From Adiantum capillus-veneris (taxonomy: Eukaryota > Streptophyta > Polypodiopsida > Polypodiales > Pteridaceae): a stretch of 64,000 bases of DNA. The stretch is from the NCBI GenBank assembly GCA_014529385.2, contig CM043960.1:125589043-125653042 (forward strand), given 5' to 3'. Positions 55,161 through 64,000 of this stretch are shown here, in pieces. Each line of letters begins with the position of its first letter. Within the stretch, counting starts at the first letter, position 1. Under the pieces are notes generated by a model. That model made no database searches. It had not been told where the DNA came from and worked only from the letters and a program-made list of their open reading frames with translations. A program made the translations under genes and the position numbers.

Positions 55161-58100
55161 ATGCAAGCAGCAGAGAGGGCCAAGAAGAAGCTCAACCAAA
55201 AGGAGAAGTTGCAGGAACTGCCCGCATATCAACTAGACCCCGATTCAGTCAAAGCAGCCAAAGCAGCATATCTCTCCAAGGAAGAGCTAGAAGAGCATCA
55301 TACCACAGTCTTCATCGGCATATTCAAAAGTGAAGAGGGGCATTAGGTGGATTTGCCACTCCTACCCAAGGAAGTATATGATGTTGCCGCAAAGCCAGAG
55401 ACCAAAGAAGCCAACCGCAGGCTAGGACTCAGAGACTTCTACGAACAAGAGCCTTGTGGAGTGGATTTTCAAAAAGCTTACGAGCTTCTATCCACAATTA
55501 AAGAAGATGGAACCGCACAGATATCTGACACTCAGGGAAACAAGGTAGAAGTGGTCATAACTAAAGATATAGTGGCAGAGGCACTCAGACTGCCCATAGA
55601 AGGAATGACCATGAGAGCAAGGGATAGGAAAACAACAGGGACTTTTACCAAAGAGACCGATGCGGCTAACTCTGTAGATTTGATACACAAACAGGTGGAA
55701 GAGCCAGCCAGATTATACCACAGCACTTCCACTTCTTGGCAAAAAAGCCACCAAGGTACACTGCACCAAATCACGCGGTTGCCACCACATTTACTCAAGT
55801 TCTAAAGTCAACAACCAGGCAACCAGTGGACCACGCTCAGTATGTTCTAACCACCTTGAAGGGCACCAAGAAAGAAGGCAAGATCACTTACTTGGGTGTG
55901 CCAGATTTTTGACAAGGATAGCATACCATGCCATTGGCATGCCCGACAATCTACCACCTACCCATGACCAAAACACCTATATATTGTTAGCACAGCCGTC
56001 TCCGAGAGCTACAAGGTCAAAAAAAAGATCTTATAAATCCGATGAAGAATCAGGTGAAAGCTCGGCGGAAAGGCACATCAGTGAGAGCTCTGATAACGAG
56101 GAAATGAAGAGAAAAGATGTGGCAGCCCACCAAGAAGAGTCCGCATAAAAACAAGGTCGCTTTGAAAGAGAAAAACACGCCTACCAGCGTAGCCAACAAG
56201 CACAAGGCAAGGACCCAAAGAAATGGGTGCCTAGCGGACTTAAAGGCCCAAGAACAAACTATCACACAAGAAAAGAGGCTGAAGACCCCACTGAGACTTT
56301 GGAGAAAATGTACCAAGAAGCCGAAGCCCTCAAGCTGAAGGAAGCAGAAGAAGCGGCTAGGAAAGCCAAAGAGGTGGAGGAACAGAGATAAGCCGAGGAA
56401 ACGGCTAGAGAAAAAGCCCAAGAACTAGGCTACGAGTCTCCCCGACCCACTTCACCGCCCACGGAACAACAGGACTACCCTATGCCAAGCCCACCACCAT
56501 CACCTGAGAAAGAGAAAACCAATGAATCTGAGTCCACCAAAGAAACAGAATTTTCACAAGAGGCTGACTAGCAAGAGAAACAAAAAGAGAATGAAGCAGA
56601 GCAGAAGCAGAGCCGGAACAAGAGGCTAGCACTGCACACGAGGCTACCATTGCACAAGAGGCCACTGCTACACAAGAGCAACAACAACAGAAAGAACCTA
56701 AGCTAGAAAAGGAAGTAAGCCCTGCACCTGAAGAGACTACACGGTATGAGCCAACACCTTCTACTTCCACTCAGCATGAAACGACCGAGGCATCAAAGCC
56801 TCAGGAAGACAAAGAAGAAGAAGACCAACCTTCTACCTCCACGTAAGAAGAAGGAGCAATCGCGACGCAACCAAAAGACACACATGAAGCTGCAGGCACA
56901 TCCACTCATCTGGCAAGCCAGGAGGATTGGCAGTTAAATGACGAGGTCATATTGCAAGTAAATGAATATGCAAGACAGATGCAAGATATGACGGAGAGAC
57001 TCCGATCAACAGCACTTAGCCGCAGCACAAAGGCTAAAGAGCTCGAGATGGTGATTGACGCTCTCCAAGAAGAGTTAGAAAACAGAATGACTGTCATCAC
57101 CGATCTTTAGAGGCAAGTGCAAGAGATGAAAGCCAAAGTTGACCAGCATCAGCTAGCAAGAGATAGACAATAGAAAGAAATGGAGGAGTTAGGTGATTTG
57201 CTAACCAAGTTATCCGATGCTTGCAAAGCAAAAGACGAGCAGCTGACAGAAGTTACAAATGAACTTCTTACGACATAAAAATTCAAGTGTAATTGGATGT
57301 TACAAATGCTTCTTTGCAATACTCTGAACAGAGAATAAATGATCAGGCAATCTTCTTATGGCAAATCAGAGAAAATCCAGCCATGGCCTCGATCAAAGGG
57401 ACAGATGAAGTATACAAGGCACTAGAAAAGAAGAACAAAGACCTCGAGTTAGAATTAAAGCTGGAGCAATCACAGCGGAGGGACCTGGATTTGATGCGGG
57501 TCCAGAGAGAAGAAGAGCTCCTTAAAGAAATAGCTGAGCTCAAGAGAGTTAACCAACTCCTGAGGGAAGGAAGGCCGGATACGCAGGAAGAGGGAGGCAC
57601 TTCAAAGCCGCCGCAGATAGATATACCCTCGGTCTCATTTGCTAAGTTGGAGACGTAGTCCATAGCAAAGCCGAGTGGTGAAGAGGATTTTTAGATTAAC
57701 ATCACAGTGCCTATGGTCCAGCTATCAAAAGCTAAAGAGGACGCACTGAAAGAAAAGATCACCCAAGAGGTGGATGAGCAGTGGAAAGCCACAATGGATT
57801 GGGAGTTGAGAGTTCTACACTCTGTCAACGTCACTCAACTCACTCCCAATCAGATCAATGCGCAATGGCATCAGTAATCCCTGCCATACCCTCTCACAAA
57901 AGTGGAACTACTACAGGTAAAAGAGAGGCTGTACAAAGACCTGCAAGAAGATGGCGCAGATGAAGACCACCCCAAGTGGAGGTTGAGCTGGTTGTACAAG
58001 AATCCACGGTATTTGATTCTGTTCACAAGAGCACCTGCAGCCCTACAAATAGATCCAACATTTTGTCATGTACCTAGAGTAAGGACATGGCAAGAGCATG

Positions 58101-58680
58101 AGGCACTGACAAAGAAGAGGCCAACCTGTCTAAACTACCAAAGACTGTCAGCTCCAGAGAAAGGACAAGCAGCAAAGGAATACATGGTGACACCCTAACA
58201 AGTGCCATGCCTTTCTTCAAGAGTCTACCAGACTTCTCCTGCGCCATCTTATATAAGATATGTTGAATGCTGCTCACTTGTATTGAAGTATTTCATGAGC
58301 CAGAGCAAGCAGGCACCCCGTGGATGTCGTTCCTTGAGGGAAATAAGGGGTTATGCTATGATTTCAATAGTCAGCCTTTTAAAAAAGACTCTATGGCTTC
58401 TACGCCCGGTGTATGTTCTTACCATCGCATAATATGTTGGGGTTCGAGGAAGCTTTCTACACTGGATTCTTCACTTGGCGAACGAAGATCTTTACGCCAG
58501 TGATCAGCAACCTCACATCCAAATTTGTAGGCTACTCAGCGGTGGAGCCGAAGAATAGAGTGACCATGCAATTTCTGCAAGTGCCAGACAAAGAAAGAAA
58601 AATCAGATCCCAGAAGGCACTGAATGCGCTTAAATACCACCTTGCCAGATGTCAACCCAAAGACTGTTTCAGCCCATAAA
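55161..58680 (+). pseudogene. aORF of element F, heavily mutated
   Basis: Related to the A aORF along its length. Start taken at the ATG at 55161 (MQAAERAKKKLNQ). N-terminal domain: VDFQKAYELLSTIKEDG with GNKVEVVITKDIVAEALRLP matches the A version (VYELATSIQKDG, EKVEVQITPQVIADALKL). The middle is a long E/K/Q-rich coiled-coil region (56100-57650). The C-terminal domain (LNYQRLSAPEKGQ, FEEAFYTGFFTW) matches LNYPRMLGPKAGE and FEEAFYTGFFTY of A copy 2. A stop at 55344 and frame changes near 55800, 56390, 56845, 57110, 57285, 57660 and 58200 break it. The C-terminus extends ~40 residues beyond that of A. Confidence 0.8.
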
Positions 58681-58700
58681 GCTGTGTTAAGGGACGACAC

Positions 58701-58718
58701 AGGCGAGGAGGGGGGGAA
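58701..58718 (+). other. polypurine tract of element F
   Basis: AGGCGAGGAGGGGGGGAA directly before the LTR. Confidence 0.85.
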
Positions 58719-59688
58719 TGTTAGCAACAAGCTAACACGGATACCTTTTTTTGGAGTGCTCTTTGTAAAACATTTATTATTTTGATAAATTGAGAATATT
58801 GTAACTCCTATTTTCTCGGATAAACTCTGTAATTAATGAGCCGGGGCTAAAAGCTTCTAGATTGTATCAGCCAGTTATTTCCCAGCTTTGGTAGAACTCC
58901 AGATTTATTAGTTTTGACCACCCAAAAACCTTGGCTAAGGTATAAAAGCCAATTTTTGTAAGTTTTTTTATAAGGGCACTCACTTCTCTCCTTCTCGCGC
59001 TTCCTACTCCCTCCCCAGTTCTCACATTGCAATCGCGTTTGTTGCATTGCAATCATAGGTAAGAGCTCTACGCATTGACGTAAACACATCACATTATTTC
59101 GTAGCTTTTGGCGTCGTTGATCCGCGGCCTAATTTCATCATAACTAGGAATTTACACTTTCAAATAAAAAACTAAGCATAGGCAGGGTATTGGGGCATCA
59201 TTGCTAAGCATTTAGATGCATTCTGGGTTGAAAATGACTAAGTCAAAAATCCACTGCTGTTAATAATCGCGATTTTGGAACTTGACCTAAAGTGGGGTTT
59301 GAGACCATAAGCATGTGTGCTTAGGTCTTATAAACTTTTCCTAGAAGTTTCGTTACGTTTGGATGTCATCTGATGCTGTAACGGATGTGATTTGTTTGCC
59401 GATGAGCGATTGGTTTTTGGTGATTTCAGTCACTTGAGTGTAGCCTGAGTTAGATGCGAGTTGTTAGTTGTTTTTCGAGAGATTGACACCCTCTTGTAGC
59501 CTCTATGCACTACTCGGGTCAGCTTCATCCCATGGATTGACAAATTAATTGTGATTTTCGCTAATACTGCAATAAGATAGGATGGTGAGGTTAAACATGC
59601 GTCCCACATTTGCCCAGTTCGTTCCTCTTCAGCACCATGACCAAAGCCAGCAAGATCGCCAAAGTGCTAAGGGCTAACCACCCTAACA
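58719..59688 (+). repeat. 3' LTR of element F (970 bp)
   Basis: Starts TGTTAGCAAC and ends ACCCTAACA-like CCCTAACA (TGTTAG...CTAACA inverted ends). TATAAAAGCC at 58941-58950 is the likely promoter. Contains the family palindrome half-site at 59259-59274. Assigned from ends, purine tract and TATA; no second LTR is in the window to confirm it. Confidence 0.75.
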
Positions 59689-60062
59689 ATATTTCAGTAC
59701 GGGTAGACAATAAAATTGCATATTACACACACTATTGCATACGAGAATACTGAAGAACACCATGAATATAAAGAAGAAGGTATTGTATTATTCAATGTTC
59801 ATCAACACACAAGAGCTTACAAGTAGTATCGAGAATAGTGTGACTCCATAAGAGAAAGATTAATTGCCCAATTGTAAGACATCATCAAGAACTAAACTAC
59901 TTGCCTAAAACTAACCCACTTAAAACATCAACCATGGTGTAAAAACACCCTTAAGGTTCAAAGGTTCCATCCTTAGTTACAAATAGACTGACATTGATGT
60001 ATTAGGACAGTAACACCACCGCTGATGATTTTATTGCTAATTTTCATGATGTTTATGTAAGT
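59689..60062. other. short interval, nothing recognised
   Basis: AT-rich sequence between the F LTR and the chromovirus remnant. No coding or repeat signal seen. Confidence 0.5.
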
Positions 60063-60574
60063 GTGCATTCTGCCATTAAACATTCACAGGAACTTTACAC
60101 TAAGATGCTAATAAGCACCATAAGGTGCACCAATTTAAAGAAGGTGATTATGTTGTGCTTCACATTGAAAAATGAAGGATCAAAAGTGTTGATACTAATG
60201 TTTTTGTTAAATTTGCTCCTCGTTTTTAGGGTCCATTCAAAATTTCCGTTGTGATCAATGACGTTTCATTTTGTTTAGACTTACCTTCACATTGGCACAT
60301 TCACAATGCATTCCACATTAGTCATTTAAGACCTTTCAGAGAACCCCTACCTACACATCACATTTATGAGGATCCATCTTTACTTGTGGACCAAGAAGAA
60401 CAACTCATCCCTGCACAAATAATTGATCACGAGACCACCACTGCACGCTCTACCATGATTTATAACCACTATCTTTTGACTTTTAAAGGCCACCCTAGAG
60501 AGGATGCCAAATGGATGCCTGAAAAGTTTTTTCGCAACTTCCCAGACCATCCCCACACTTTCCATCACTCATAG
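60063..60574 (+). pseudogene. chromovirus remnant: integrase end and chromodomain
   Basis: The first part (VHSAIKHSQELYTK, then a broken frame) matches the gypsy integrase C-terminus, followed by GPFKISVVINDVSF and the LPSHWHIHNAFHISHLRPF motif. The last ~60 residues form a chromodomain (TARSTMIYNHYLLTFKGHPREDAKWMPEKFF), which in this group tethers integration complexes to chromatin. In-frame breaks near 60170 and 60230. RT and LTRs are not seen; A copy 2 inserted downstream. Confidence 0.88.
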
Positions 60575-60781
60575 TCTAGTTGATTCTATTAAGCAACTAA
60601 GGACAATTGCTATCCCTGGTGGGAGGGATGTTACGAGACTGAGCACCCTCCTGTTGTATGTGGTTAATTGCAATTCGGATAGCTGGCTTACTAGTTAATT
60701 ATGTGATGTCTATTTGATTTTACTAATAGTGAGTTGATGATGAGTTGTAGATTGGAATTCTGGGAGTTGAAAAGGAGGTGT
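60575..60781 (+). other. chromovirus 3' tail cut by the A copy 2 LTR
   Basis: Ends with a purine-rich GTTGAAAAGGAGGTGT right at the LTR start, possibly the chromovirus polypurine tract. If so, its own LTR has been displaced. Confidence 0.45.
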
Positions 60782-61405
60782 TGTTAAGACGGTTACGCCA
60801 CTAGCGGAAGCTAAATAGCGAGAACTCAACCAACAACAGAATTTGTCAGACGAGGACGCAGCTTGACCTGCAGGCGCATGGAAACAACTAGGTGGGTGTC
60901 AAATCACCTACTCGACCTTCTAATGACAATCACTACTAAGGAAATCAAATCTAAGTTCTAAAATACGCAAGTGACTGAAATCCGTACTACGAACGAATGC
61001 TATACGAAACAAGATCTAGAATCATTGAATCGATCTCAAACTCAAGGGGAAGTCTATACACTAGGTAAGAACAACACCCTAAAGACTTGAACTGCAAAAT
61101 CAACCTATAACCACTCCGTGCGGTAAACGCGTATGAAGACAGGCCGAAAAATACAGGTGATCGAAAGTTGACCCCGATGGTACTAATGTGTAGCTCTACT
61201 CGTTGTGGTTCTATAGATATGCTGCACGCTCAATTCCGACACACGAGTTGGAAGAAAACTCACACCGAAGCTCGCAGGAACTTACCACACATAGAAGCCG
61301 ATAGCGCGCACTCTTGGTATCTGAGCATAGCTCTCGCCGTTGCTAACACAATAGCGGTGTCGCTTCTCCAATGGCGGCTCCGTAGCTCGCGTAGCAAGTA
61401 GATAA

Positions 61406-61481
<76 letters not shown>

Positions 61482-61769
61482 GACACAGTCACGGCGCTCA
61501 AAAACTCACTTTGATTAATAATCTGCCTTTTTTTAGGTTACAAAAACTTTGGCTTATATACCTCAGACTTGGAGGTGAGAACATCTCTAACTAATTACAT
61601 CAGCAAGTGAAATTACTTCGGGATTACAAGCTGGAAACTCAATTGAGTCCCGTTACTTAATGAATGGCTCAAATCAAAATTAATGTCGGAAAGACATTTA
61701 TTACAATCAATGGTTACAAAATGATGAGTGTGAGCAAAAATGTGGGTGTGATCCTCTGCTGGCTCAACA
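60782..61769 (-). repeat. 3' LTR of element A copy 2 (988 bp)
   Basis: TGTTAAG...CTCAACA, differing from 15954-16917 at a few percent of sites. CT tract 61408-61479, TATA 61553-61562, ACGCGTATGA at 61127-61136. Confidence 0.95.
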
Positions 61770-61782
61770 CTCCCCCCCTCCA
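61770..61782 (-). other. polypurine tract of element A
   Basis: Minus-strand TGGAGGGGGGGAG abutting the 3' LTR. Confidence 0.85.
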
Positions 61783-61845
61783 TGTTCATGTCGTCCCTGA
61801 CATGAATTTTATGCTTGGTCAATAAAGTCCTGTCTTCTTGAGCAT

Positions 61846-63398
61846 CTACAAATGTGATTCGTATCGTAGGTTGCCGATGGTCAAGGTTGGGCCGAATATT
61901 TTGCTTTCGTAGGTGAAAAAGCCGGTGTAGAAAGCTTCTTCGAATGTTTGCATGTGGAAGCTAGGCAAAAACATAATCCTTTGGTATAGGAGGTGTAACA
62001 CTTTTGGAGAAGGCTGCAATGAAAGATCGTACATCATATCAGTCACCGTGTCGGCCGTCGATAGTAGACTCGAGGTCGTGGCTTTATCTGACACGAACAC
62101 TTCAATGCAAGCTAAGAGAGTCCTGCAGATTTTCTTGAGCATCTGACATGAAAGGTCAGGAGAGCCAGTAAAGAGCTTGATGGTGCCCATTAGGGTTTTC
62201 ACCATGTAGGCTTTACCTATTCTCTCTCCTGCCTTTGGTCCTAGCATCCTGGGATAATTAAGCCAATTTGGCTTCTTTTCTGCAATCCTGCCATGCTCTT
62301 TCCAGTTTCTGACTCTTGGCACCGGGCAGAAGGTTGCATCCTCCCGAATCTCCTTTGGTGCCTCCACCAAGTAGATGAGGTAGGCTGGGTATTTGTTCGG
62401 CCAACCTTTCCTCCATCTAGGTTGTGAATCTACTATCTTCTTTGATTGTTCCTCCTTTGTGATGTCGCCTTCGTAAAGAGCGACATACTGCTCCTCCTCT
62501 ATTCTCTTTTTTGTCTTTAGCACTTCAAATTTCATCAAAGGGAAAGGCAGGCTGGGTTGCATCCACTGTTCATGGAGCACTTTTGTGTCTAGTCCCTGAA
62601 GTCTGATGGAGATTAGGAGTCTCCTCTCCCATTCCATTTTCGCCTTCGCACTCTCCTCTACTGACTTTTCTATTTGGTCATGGAGCCTTTGTTCTTCTTC
62701 TTCAGAGATTCTTGAAGTCGAGGCCACCTCTTGAGCTGGGGCTGGATCTTCAATTGTGGTTGCCTCTCCAGTTTCTGGTAGCTCTATGGCTGCTCCACCT
62801 GATTCTTCTTGTGGTGTCTCTGTCTCTCTTCTTTGTTGCTCTTGTAGATCTTGGAGCTGTTTGCGGAGGGCCTCAAACTCTATCTGTAGTGTTTGATTTT
62901 CTAATGTGAGACTCTCCTCTGCGGCCAATGATCCCTCCGCAATGTGCAACCTTTGCACTTGCTCTAATCTTAGCTCTCTTTGTAAGCTTCGGACCTAGTC
63001 TTCCAAAACTGGTACGATAGCTCCCTCTTGTTCGGTTCCTGCTCTGCTAGCTCTAGGGGTAGACCTGAGTCTAGTGATTGTTCTTTCTTGGAGCTCGACT
63101 CTTTCCCTTAGCTATATGAGCTCATCCTTAGCCGCCTCCAACTCATCCTCTATCCGCTCCCTTGCTTCCTGTGCACTTGTTACTTCTCTTGAAGCCTCGG
63201 CTAGTTGGAGTACCAAGCCGTCTCTCTCGTTTTCCGCGTCATAGAGTGATGCTTTATGACTTTCAGATTCAGTCATAGCATTCTCTAAATTTCTCTGCAA
63301 CTCTGCTTCCCTTTGTTTGGCTGTCTCAATCTCTATTTCCTTTGCCTTGGACCTTTCTTTTATCTTGCTGAGCAGTTCATGCACCATGTGCATGTCTA
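61846..63398 (-). pseudogene. aORF of element A copy 2, C-terminal part
   Basis: 370-residue open frame (62958-61846) plus an upstream in-frame stretch to 63398 broken by TAG at 63112 and at about 62993; copy 1 has GAG and CAG there. Order: coiled coil (KQREAELQRNLENAM, then LQERTITRLR), an acidic P/E/T-rich linker, then a C-terminal domain with PRWRKGWPNKYPAYLIYLVE, KPNWLNYPRMLGPKAG, CQMLKKICRTLLACIEVF and FEEAFYTGFFTYESKIF. No known catalytic motif. It ends 64 bases before the purine tract, showing that aORF is the last gene of the element. Confidence 0.78.
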
Positions 63399-64000
63399 TT
63401 CCTGAACATGTGCTTCGCGCAGATATATATTATATTCCTCAGGATTGATGCATAGTCGTAAAACATGATCATTTCCCAATTGATACAACCTTCCTGCAAC
63501 CAATTGAAGATTCTTGGATTGCTGAATAGCAATATGTTTCTGGTTGTATTCTCTTCTATCAAACTCTCCTCCATAGGTTAATAGGCTAACGACATTTTGA
63601 GACCACTTCGGTATCATTTCTATGTTGAACAAGTACGCGTCTGGCATGTCGTCATCTACTCCTATAGGGTCTTCTCCATTCGTCAATCGCGAAAGATGAT
63701 CAGCTCTAAGATGTGTTTTTCCTTTCTTTACTACTACCGTGAAGTCGAATTCCAGTAAGATAATGAACCATCTCACTATTCTCCCGGTATTGCATGGTTT
63801 ATTCACTAGGTAGAGCAAGGCTTGGTGATCCGTAAAAAACACAAACTTGTTGGCTAGAAGATAATGCCGAAATTTCTTCACAGCATATATCATTCCTAAT
63901 CCTTCTCGCTCTGTTGTGGTGTAATTCTTCTCTGCATTGTTGAGCTGTCGACTGGCGTAACAGATAGGAAAATCCATGTTTCCTTCTTCTGGCTGAGCCA
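63398..64000 (-). pseudogene. pol: pol fragment of A copy 2 fused to the aORF
   Basis: RNase H end and first WSQ module (FFTDHQALLYLVNK, KWSQNVVSLL, YLREAHVQE), about 99.5% identical by eye to 7604-8206 of copy 1. It stops abruptly after YLREAHVQE, inside the first HHCC-type module, where aORF sequence begins. The reading frame does not continue sensibly across the join. Confidence 0.92.

Larger units (their letters stand above)
53907..59688 (+). mobile_element. gypsy-type element F remnant: spacer, aORF, 3' LTR
   Basis: Plus-strand 3' portion of a third family related to A: a non-coding spacer with its own palindromes, a diverged aORF, a purine tract and a 3' LTR. No gag, RT or integrase is seen upstream; the left boundary lies at or before the site where B inserted and could not be fixed. 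The five bases outside the LTR are ATATT (59689-59693). Confidence 0.8.
60782..64000 (-). mobile_element. element A copy 2, 3' part (right end outside window)
   Basis: Minus-strand: pol fragment (63398-64000), aORF (61846-63398), purine tract and 3' LTR. Compared with copy 1, everything between mid-pol and mid-aORF (about 7.2 kb in copy 1, 406-7606) is missing. The rest lies beyond the window. Confidence 0.92.

Overview
The window reads as transposon-dense intergenic DNA from a land plant; I cannot fix the species. Evidence: Ty3/gypsy elements with a primer-binding site (PBS) matching plant tRNA-Asp, Ty1/copia elements with initiator-tRNA-Met PBSs, a chromodomain-gypsy remnant, a plant-type FCP1/HAD-like gene remnant, many (CT)n tracts and a 167-bp satellite. 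No intact host gene, rRNA or tRNA gene was recognised.

Layout. 1-16917: Ty3/gypsy element A copy 1 (minus strand), running off the left edge: 5' LTR, leader, gag, pol, palindrome-rich spacer, additional ORF (aORF). 16918-18105: minisatellite DNA. 18106-23278: full-length but mutated copia element D, target-site duplication (TSD) GTCTC. 23284-32166: decayed plus-strand multi-exon gene with a HAD/FCP1-like domain, split by deleted copia element E (26342-29745, TSD AAAGA). About 32630-34080: satellite of two alternating ~167-bp monomers. 34482-53901: gypsy-type element B (minus, TSD ATCAT), with element C (42782-51686, TSD TTCCA) nested in its 5' leader; neither has reverse transcriptase or integrase. 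About 53907-59688: plus-strand remnant F of a third related family (spacer, aORF, 3' LTR). 59689-60781: chromovirus remnant. 60782-64000: 3' part of A copy 2 (minus), in which aORF is joined directly to mid-pol.

How the parts relate. A is the only element here with a full gypsy polymerase set. B and C share its PBS, a similar TATA context, zinc knuckles and a protein tail rich in W-x-P-K motifs, so they look non-autonomous and dependent on an A-like partner. LTR-pair divergence by eye (C about 1%, B about 3.6%, D and E about 4%) agrees with C being nested in B.

The strongest candidate for something undescribed is a set of family-specific 22-bp palindromes. They recur in the untranslated parts of A (arms GACATCATACG/CGTATGATGTC), B (GACATCCTACG/CGTAGGATGTC) and F (about GTAAATAATCG/CGATTATTTAC). 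Spacing falls near 125 or 285 bp in all three families, and each family's LTR carries its own version of the half-site. Further unusual points are a second retropepsin-like domain downstream of the A integrase, a duplicated zinc-binding module ahead of that integrase, and a mosaic breakpoint at 63398.
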